This document shows positions 57,187 to 64,000 of a stretch of 64,000 nucleotides of DNA, in pieces. How positions within the stretch are numbered: the stretch's first letter is position 1; each line of letters begins with the position of its first letter. The stretch is from Humulus lupulus (lineage: Eukaryota; Streptophyta; Magnoliopsida; Rosales; Cannabaceae). The stretch is from contig NC_084802.1 in NCBI RefSeq assembly GCF_963169125.1, positions 114,890,903-114,954,902 of the forward strand, written 5' to 3'. Both the position numbers and the translations under genes were made by a program. The notes under the pieces were generated by a model. It was not told the origin of the DNA. It saw nothing but the letters and a program-made list of their open reading frames with translations, and did no database searches.

Positions 57187-57640
57187 CAGGGAAGAAGTCG
57201 TTTCGAATTCCTCAAATGGACGGTCCCGATCTTCCCATTCCGTGTGCATCAGATCCAACGGCTGGAGATGAAGCAACGATCCTATTTATGACTCCTCGGA
57301 TGGGAATAAAGTATTTATTTCCCATCATTACACCACCTCGGGCCCGGAGTACCATTAAAAACCGTCAAATCATTACTCAGATGACTGACGCACGCATACT
57401 CAACCAGTCGCCTCACGCACACGTCTTGGTCGCAGAACCATTCCCAGAATAACACGTGGTCCTTGCCGCACTTGAGTACTTGAGTTCAAACAGAAGAAAT
57501 TCCCTTTCTTTTTCATACTAACACTCAGGCGGGAAAAAGGAACCCTTCCGGGAACACAGAAGGTGGCCCCTCGCCTAATCTAAGAGACCGAAATACCCGG
57601 AGGACTATACAAGCTCCCGGATCTCTCAAAGCTCCGTGAC

Positions 57641-57653
57641 CTTGGGGGGTAAA
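57641..57653 (+). other. Polypurine tract of F
   Basis: The sequence cttggggggtaaa directly precedes the 3' LTR start (tgttatcc at 57654). It primes plus-strand synthesis. Confidence 0.8.
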
Positions 57654-58542
57654 TGTTATCCAGATTTCCGGATAGCATTTAGATTGATGTCCTCGGGGAA
57701 GCAGAATTATCGATGTCTTTCACGGTAGGTGACCCGAGCTCGCGAATGGACAGAAAGGCTTCGCCTCTCCTGTTTAGTGTCCGGATTACTCTTCCAAGCA
57801 AACACAACATGGAAACTCGTCAACTCTCCCGGACTCCCGAAGGGGTATCCTTCGGGGAAGCCCCTTCCAGGAGAGGCTCTTCGAGTGGTCTCCGCGGAAA
57901 CAGTTCCGTGCCTCGCACGGAACGAAACCAAACGGTCGAGTCCTGGAGGAGGCATATTTGGAATGATATCCGCCTGACACAGGATCCCGCCTGACACGCC
58001 CGTCAGGTCAAAGCCACACACATCCCAGCACGCCTAAGGGTACCTTTTCGCCTACTGTTCCGCTGACAACTTGGAAAAGACGGCTGACTTTGTGTGTTCC
58101 CCATACTTTCACGTAAATATACCCACATAGAGTCTTGTAGCCATGCTACTACAGTAATTGTATCCCCTATTTATGGCTGGTGTAATTAAGACTCATGTAC
58201 GTAGAGAAAAACCCTAATCCGAAACCCTAGCTATAAAGACCCCTTCATTTTACAAGAAGGGGAACGGCCAACAGATCATATAGCAAAAACTCTACTAAAA
58301 TCTCTCTAGCTTCATCTTCTTCAAGAGAACCCGAGAGAAACACTGTGAGTGTGTGAAGTTCTTGTACACCAGCCATCTTACTGTAACCTTTTCCAAGTAT
58401 AATAACATCGACTCGTGGACTAGGGCTTGTTAACGCCTGAACCACGTAAAAACACTGTTTGTTTAGTTACATTTCAGCACTTCTACAGTTCTTATCTTTT
58501 TATTATTCTGTTTGTATTCGTTTCCGAAAAACTCGGTAAACA
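57654..58542 (+). repeat. 3' LTR of F (889 bp)
   Basis: Same length as the 5' LTR, with about nine substitutions, mainly transitions, spread over the first two thirds. It is followed by the target duplication agtaa. Confidence 0.95.
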
Positions 58543-58547
58543 AGTAA

Positions 58548-58795
58548 AAATGCAAAAAACTGGCCAAACCAAACGCGGCCCTTGTGCACTTTTAACTTCG
58601 GTTTTTAGGTAAAAACCGAAGTTGAAAGTGTACCTTCCACCCTTCCACTTCGGTTTTTACCAAAAAACCGAAGTTAAAAGTGCACAAGGGGTATGACTTA
58701 TGGACCTTTAACTTCGGTTTTTTGGTAAAAACCGAAGTGGAAAGTCCACTTTCTACTTCGGTTTTTACCAAAAACCGAAGTTAAAAGTGCTTTAT
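58548..58795. repeat. Left subterminal hairpin array of E, second part
   Basis: Four back-to-back pairs of acttcggttttt and its inverse, for example 58597-58622, are each separated by a few bases and linked by cttttaa/gtgcac spacers. They could fold into hairpins of 12-14 bp. Confidence 0.9.
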
Positions 58796-59691
58796 AAGTC
58801 CCTTCCCTAGACCTGAACGGTCATCTTCTCAAAACCTCTCTACCCTCTGTGCAAAAAGAAACCCCCAAAACCTCCATTAACCACCATGAGCCAACACCCA
58901 TTTTGATTCTCCAAACCCTTTTTTTTTTTTTTTTCTTTATTTCTTGCAATATTTCTACCCTATAAACCGAAATATAGTCCAAAAATCTTTTTTTTTTTTC
59001 TTTAGAGAAAAAAAAGCATTTGGCCGTGGGTTTTTTCTCCATTTGAAAGTGGTGTTTCTTGCCGGATTTTGACCGGATTTTTGACATTGCAAGGGGATTT
59101 TGAGCTTCAAAACAGGTATAGATTACTAAAATGTGGTTTTGATGATAATTTTTTAATTTTCTATGTTTTTTTAATTTTTTTTATTATTCCGAATTTAAAA
59201 TTAATATAATTAATATTTTATTAATTTTTATAATTATTTGTTTATTTTGTTAGTTTAAATAATGTGATAAAAATTAGGTTTATTATAAATATATATATGC
59301 ATATTAGTTAATTTTAGAAAATTTGACAATAGATAAATTTGTTTTTTAAATATTTGAAGAAAAAAATAAATAGCTTGAAGATGATCAAAGTGTTGTTCAT
59401 TAGTTTCATTAACTAGTTTGATTTTTTTTATTTATTGATTTGATAATTAATTATGTAGTTTACTAATTATGTAATGTTTTAGTAGGGTCGTTGATTGAGT
59501 GGTGAACTTTGTTGTTCATTTCGGGTGCATTGAAGATTAATATTGAAGGTTAGTTATTTTTTCTATTTATATTACTATAAGATTTATGTATAAAGATAAG
59601 ACTAATGTAATCATGCATATTAGATTTAGTGAAAGTTATGTTTGAAAATTAGTGAAGTAGGCTCTGGGAAATTTGCGTGCTGTGGTGATAT

Positions 59692-60105
59692 AAGGATGGA
59701 TTGATTTATGCTTGATTATTTTGTTTGTTTGTATTGTTGTTATAGGAAATTTTGAAATTGCAGTATGCTATAGAAACAGAGGATACTCTGCCGAATTTTT
59801 AAAAAAAATTATAAGACTAGAACCTAATAATGATAGATTCATCTATGCTTGATTATTGTGTTTGTTTTAAATGGTTTTATAGGTAATTTTTAAATTACGG
59901 TATGCTATAGAAACAGAGGATACTCTGCCGAATTTTTAAAAAAAATTATAAGACTAGAACCTAATAATGATGGATTCATATATGCTTGATTATTGTGTTT
60001 GTTTGTATTGATTTTATAGGTAATTATGAAATTATGGTATGCTATAGAAACAGAGGATACTCTGCCGAATTTTTTAAAAAATTTATAAGACTAGAACCTA
60101 ATATA
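59692..60105 (+). repeat. 137-bp direct repeats upstream of tnp2
   Basis: The word gtatgctatagaaacagagg starts at 59763, 59900 and 60037 (spacing 137 bp), giving about three copies. Each copy contains gatactctgccgaattttt and a ttttatag(g) that resembles a splice acceptor. The region 58800-60148 is otherwise AT-rich 5' flank. A possible donor at 59116 (acaggtatag) and an acceptor just before 60129 suggest an intron in the 5' UTR of the transposase gene. Confidence 0.9.
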
Positions 60106-60148
60106 AGTTTTTTTTCTAACTTATTAGGAATTGAATATTGTTATTAGT

Positions 60149-61935
60149 ATGGATAAATCATGGATGCTTGAGAGGAGAGAAACATCACAATTTCAAGATG
60201 GATTCAACAAATTTTTAGAGTTTTGCCTAAAGAATTGTAGTGATCCACAAAAAATTCGTTGTCCTTGTATCGATTGTAGTAATGGAGTAAAGGGGAATAT
60301 TACCATGATAAAGGATCATGTATTTTATCGGGGATTTGATATGAGTTATAGTAAATGGTATTGGCATGGAGAATTATTAAATGATGACCCATATCCATTA
60401 GGTAGGCGAGGTTTAGATGATTTTGAGAGTAATGATTTTGATGATCATCCTATAGAATTGCTTGATGAAGCACAAGAAGAGTTTTTTCATAATCCAGAAA
60501 AATTTGATAGTATGGTTAGAGATGCAGACAGACAATTGTTCAATGGTTGCAATAAACTAAGATTGCCCACAATGGTTAAATTTTATAACATAAAAGCAAA
60601 AAATGGAGTTAGTGATAAGTGTTTCAGTCAATTTTTAGCTGCTTTCAAGGAGATTTTGCCGCTAGAAAATTGTTTTCCAGAGTCTACATATGAAGTAAAG
60701 AAAACATTAAGTTTGATAGGGTTGAAGTATGAGAAGATTCATGCATGTCCGAATGATTGTATTTTATATCGTAAGGAGTATGCAGACATGGACGCTTCCC
60801 CAGAATGTGGTTTATCACGGTACAAACCTAACAAAAGTAAAGAGATTAGGAAACTTATTCCTCAGAAAGTGCTATGGTACTTACCTTTGATTTCGCGGCT
60901 GAAGAGATTATATCGAAGTGCAGAACACTCTAAGAACTTAATATGGCACGAGACTGGACGAGTGAAAGATGGTAAACTCCGGCATCCTGCAGATTCACAG
61001 GCCTGGAAGAAGGTAGATTATATCAATCCAGAATTCAAAAATGAACCAAGACATCTTCGTCTTGGTTTAGCTGCTGATGGAGTAAAACCGCATAGATCTC
61101 TTAGTAGTAGGCATAGTTCATGGCCTGTCTTCCTGGTTATGTACAATCTTCCTCCTTGGTTGGTGATGAAAAGGAAGTTCATGATGCTTTCATTAATGAT
61201 TTCGGGCCCAAAACAACTAGGACATGATATCGATGTTTACTTGGCACCATTAATTGATGATTTGAAAGAGTTGTATGAAAATGGTGTTGAGGCATATGAT
61301 GGTTTTAAAAAAGAAGTGTTTAATTTGAAAGCGGTGTTGTTATGGACTGTTAATGATTTTCCAGCATATGGTAACCTATCAAGTTTAAGCACAAAAGGTT
61401 ACCAAGCTTGTCCAATTTGTTGCACCAACACAAGGACCCGTCGCTTGTCAAATGGACGCAAAATGTGTTATATGGGTCATAGACGATATTTGCATTTAAG
61501 TCATCCTGACAGAAATAAAAAAAAAAACATTTGACGGTACTGTGGAACGAGACATTGCTCCTTTGCCATTGTCAGGTGAGCAAATTCTTAAGGAAGTAGA
61601 AAAAGTTGACTTTAGGTATGGGAAGAAGAATAAAAACAAAAAAGTCAATGGATGTTTTCAAAGAAAATCAATTTTCTTTCAACTTCCTTAATGGAAAGAT
61701 TTACTCGTTAGACATTGCTTGGATGTCATGCACATAGAAAAAAATGTATGTGAAAGTATAATCGGTACATTACTTGATATCCCAGGTAAAACCAAAGATG
61801 GTTTGTCTAGTCGTTTAGATCTTGTTGAAATGGGTATAAGACACCGCTTGGCACCTGAAGAAAAAGGGGCTCGCACATATTTGCCTCCTGAAGAAAAAGG
61901 GGCTCGCACAAGTTTTATGACATTGAACGTCTTAG
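60149..61935 (+). pseudogene. tnp2-type transposase of CACTA element E
   Basis: This enzyme family cuts CACTA ends. The ATG at 60149 (agtatggat) opens 461 codons to 61534. The N-terminal Transpos_assoc domain spans residues about 4-75 (WMLERRETSQF, CPCIDCSNG, HVFYRGF, WYWHGE). The Transposase_21 core follows, with LRLGLAADGVKPH, WPVFLVMYNLPPW, GHDIDVYLAPLIDDLKELY, LLWTVNDFPAYGNLS and CPICC ... KMCYMGHRR. An 11-A run (about 61520-61530) causes a frameshift. Past it the protein continues as FDGTVERDIAP, KSIFFQLP, a TAA, then WKDLLVRHCLDVMHIEKNVCESIIGTLL and LDLVEMGIR. It breaks at a 33-bp duplication (61855-61911), and the usual C-terminal domain is absent. Confidence 0.85.
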
Positions 61936-62657
61936 CATTAATAATGTTAACGATGTAGAGCGATCAACCATTGACTTGGCGAATTGGTTGATGACCATGG
62001 ATAGAGTTGGTCAACTTTACTTTATACCTTGGAACATACGGTAAGAAATAGTGTAAAATTTTCTTATTTGATTAGTCATATATTAAAAATTTAATTATTT
62101 TACTTAACATACGCTTCTTATTTTAGGGAACATTGGATGTTGGTGATTGCTATGCCAAAAGGAAAAATCATGTTCTTAGATCCATTGAAATCACACAAAC
62201 GTCCAGAAGAAATTGATTCAATGATAATGAGGTAAGTTTTAAATTTTTTAAAATATTTCTTTATATGCAACAAATATTACATGTTACTACATTTTAATAA
62301 CTTTTGTTAATTTTCTTTTTAAATAGTGCATATTATAGAGCTTATTCCAATGCATTACTCGGCAATCCCACAAAGATATTCAATGTTACATGTCCAAGAC
62401 AACCACAAAGTCATGAATGTGGTTTTTATGTCTTGAAGTACATTAGAGATCTTGTACGGGCATCAAATGCAATGACTACCCTAAAAGAAAAAGTAAGTTC
62501 ATTTTTTATAATTTATTTGCTATCGATAATCTATGAAATTAATTTATATTTATTAATTTTACAGTTTGGTGGGAAGACGCAATATTGTGAGATTGCAGAC
62601 CTCTTGCCAATCCAACACGAATGGTTAGGCAAATTGATACCATACATTTATCAGTAA
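61913..62657 (+). CDS. Ulp1-like (C48) protease domain of CACTA element E, 5' end lost
   Basis: Four exons, 61913-62040, 62127-62231, 62327-62492 and 62565-62657, have canonical GT...AG borders and join with no frame conflict into 163 codons plus stop. The product shows LYFIPWN, then EHWMLVIA (catalytic His), FLDPL (Asp), CPRQPQSHECGFYVLKYIRDL (Gln and Cys) and a C-terminal WLGKLIPYIYQ. This is the C-terminal half of a SUMO-protease-like fold as found in many plant CACTA and Mutator elements; the family cleaves SUMO from proteins. The start is missing: sequence upstream is the broken tnp2 tail. A product would need fusion to tnp2 or an upstream exon. The spacer 62658-62990 is AT-rich with no gene. 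Confidence 0.7.
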
Positions 62658-62989
62658 GCCTATTTTTGTTTAGTTGTAAGTTTAGTCTTTTGTAAATGTA
62701 TTAATGTTAAGGCTAGTTATCTTACTTAAGTACTTGTATTTTATATGTTTATGTACAACATTTTTAATTAATAAAAGTTATCATATTTTCATTCAAAAAA
62801 AATTCTTAACCAATTTCAATTGTAAAAATATATATAATTGTAATATCATATAATTAAATTGTTGAAAAATAATTAGGCCAAAAAAAAAATTAATTAGATC
62901 AATTAAATAAAATTAGGCCAAAATATATATATATAAATAGAAACCATCCATTTAAAAATAATTAGAAACATATATTAAATAAAAAAGGC

Positions 62990-63353
62990 GGGCACTTTCT
63001 ACTTCGGTTTTTAGGTAAAACCGAAGTAAAATGTGCACTTTCTACTTCGGTTTTACCTAAGAACCGAAGTAGAAAGTGCCCTTTTACTTCGGTTCTTAGA
63101 TAAAACCGAAGTAGAAAGTACACCTTTTACTTCGGTTTTCCCTAAAAACCGAAGTAGAAAGTGCCCAGGATGCTAGCGTATATACACTTTCTACTTCGGT
63201 TATTATGTAAAAACCGAAGTAGAAACTGGGGATTCTACTTCGGTTTTTAGCTAGTTTTTACTTCGCTCTGAACTACTGCAGTTGCGAATTTTAGCGAAAA
63301 CCGAAGTAAATCAAGCTTAAAAACTGAAGTGAAAGCCCCTTTTCCTTGTTGTG
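62990..63353. repeat. Right subterminal hairpin array and terminal repeat of E
   Basis: Five successive pairs of tacttcggtttt and its inverse aaaaccgaagta occupy 62999-63215, with spacers such as gaaagtgc. Single copies follow to the inverted terminal end at 63353. The motif matches that of the left array, which ties the two ends to one element. Confidence 0.9.
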
Positions 63354-63381
63354 AATCTTGATAAAGCCTTCCTAGACATAT

Positions 63382-64000
63382 TGTAACGACCCGAATTTGT
63401 TAATCGGGCTTAGGGCCTTGATTAGTGTGCCTGGAGGGCAATAAATGATTTTATATGCTTTAATATGTTAATGGGTGAATTAATGTGAATATATGATAGT
63501 GATGCATGTTTAGTGAGTTAAATGTGCATGTGGTCCCTGTCTGGATATTAGGGGCACGAATGTGTTTTATGTTATATATATGTGATATGTCTGTGCAGCA
63601 CGATCCGAGACAGTCCTGGGGAGTGGTTAGCCAGAGAGTCACAACAGGGTTGAGATTCCGTCTCGGGGCAAGTCGAGGGGTAATTTGGGTACTAGGTGTG
63701 TTATGGGAATATCGGGACATGAAAATAAATATTTGGAGATATATTTGAGGATAAAATGTCTAGGCGGGAATATTGGGGAAATTGACCATTTTGCCTTCGG
63801 GGATGTTTTGGTACCCCAAGCCTTAAGGTAACACTTTAGATTTAAGTCAAATAAAACAAAAAGAGGAATTATTTAGAAACTCTAGGAACCGACTTTTACT
63901 TCTCCTCTCAGCCAAGGCTAGTTTTATTTCTTCCCTTCTCTTTCTCTCTCTAGGATAAACACAAGGAAAACTATGGGAATCAACTTGAAGGTCTAAGGAG
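63382..64000 (+). repeat. LTR of chromovirus G (5' part)
   Basis: It starts tgtaacgacccgaattt and follows the LTR of B word by word (gccttgattagtgtgcctggagggca, gtgatgcatgtttagtg...), so it is a related family. It runs off the window. Bases 63377-63381 (catat) would be the left target duplication. No gene lies in this stretch. Bases 63357-63381 should be a scrap of element A. Confidence 0.75.

Larger units (their letters stand above)
44618..58542 (+). mobile_element. Tat-type Ty3/gypsy element F, nearly complete
   Basis: Both LTRs are 889 bp with TG...CA ends and flank a 13.9-kb element. The target duplication agtaa is perfect (44613-44617, 58543-58547). By eye the LTRs differ at about nine sites without indels, roughly 1%, so insertion is recent and F is the youngest piece of the nest. 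Order: LTR, primer site, gag-protease, a pol lacking the N-terminal RT, internal purine tract, 70-bp array, antisense multi-exon gene, purine tract, LTR. Confidence 0.95.
44397..63353 (+). mobile_element. CACTA (En/Spm-like) transposon E, carrying element F
   Basis: The left end is cactactagaaatatagg (44397) and the right end is the inverted counterpart ttccttgttgtg (63353). About 12 of the first 18 positions match, followed by shared acttcggtttt. The target duplication aat is at 44394-44396 and 63354-63356. Removing F and its agtaa duplication leaves about 5.0 kb. Inside are subterminal hairpin repeats, a tnp2-type transposase and Ulp1-like exons. It inserted in element A, beyond the antisense gene. 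Confidence 0.85.
15263..64000 (+). mobile_element. Tat-type Ty3/gypsy element A, host of the nested insertions
   Basis: A 642-bp LTR, primer site, gag, protease, RT, RNase H, integrase and a downstream antisense gene are all present in order. The element is split by chromovirus B in RT and by CACTA element E after the antisense gene. Its 3' LTR is not in the window, so A extends past 64000, possibly beyond element G. Without the insertions about 11 kb of A is visible. All frames are broken. Bases 15258-15262 (ggtat) are the expected left target duplication. Confidence 0.8.

Overview
This window looks like intergenic chromatin from a flowering plant, most probably a eudicot. The evidence is AT-rich spacer DNA, plant-type Ty3/gypsy (Tat and Tekay-like chromovirus) and Ty1/copia (SIRE-like) retrotransposons, and a CACTA (En/Spm) DNA transposon. 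I found no convincing host gene, tRNA, rRNA or CRISPR array. Essentially everything recognisable is a transposable element or debris of one.

Layout, left to right. 1-3328: 5' part of a minus-strand Tat-type element (X), with an almost intact gag and an LTR carrying a 35-bp minisatellite. 3329-6101: one LTR and a scrap of leader from a minus-strand chromovirus (I). 6102-10103: remains of a minus-strand copia element (K). 10728-11290: an LTR-like fragment (J). 11291-15262: a decayed plus-strand SIRE-like copia element (H), cut off at the end of integrase. From 15263 to beyond the right edge runs a decayed plus-strand Tat element (A), expanded by nested insertions.

The nest can be read directly from LTR or terminal-repeat ends and target-site duplications. 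Chromovirus B (19812-38602, TSD aagat) sits in the reverse transcriptase of A. Minus-strand chromovirus C (20260-30379, TSD gagga/gatga) sits in the 5' LTR of B. A 1.19-kb CACTA-like element D (27801-28990, TSD ctt) sits in an LTR of C. Further right, an about 5-kb CACTA element E (44397-63353, TSD aat) sits in A. A young 13.9-kb Tat element F (44618-58542, TSD agtaa, LTRs about 99% identical) sits in the left end of E. Another chromovirus LTR (G) starts at 63382.

The most interesting content is the following. (1) F carries, antisense to gag-pol, what reads as an intron-containing gene of about 1100 codons with its own TATA box. It has a PF04195-like region, a basic and poly-Q linker, and a long coiled coil. 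Three of its four coding splice junctions are phase-consistent, and a decayed relative lies in A. (2) E carries, next to its tnp2 transposase, four phase-consistent exons of a C48 (Ulp1/SENP-like) protease domain with all catalytic positions kept. (3) F and C have independently lost the same part of reverse transcriptase, around the first catalytic aspartate. (4) C has an extra acidic reading frame of about 155 codons between its primer-binding site and gag.
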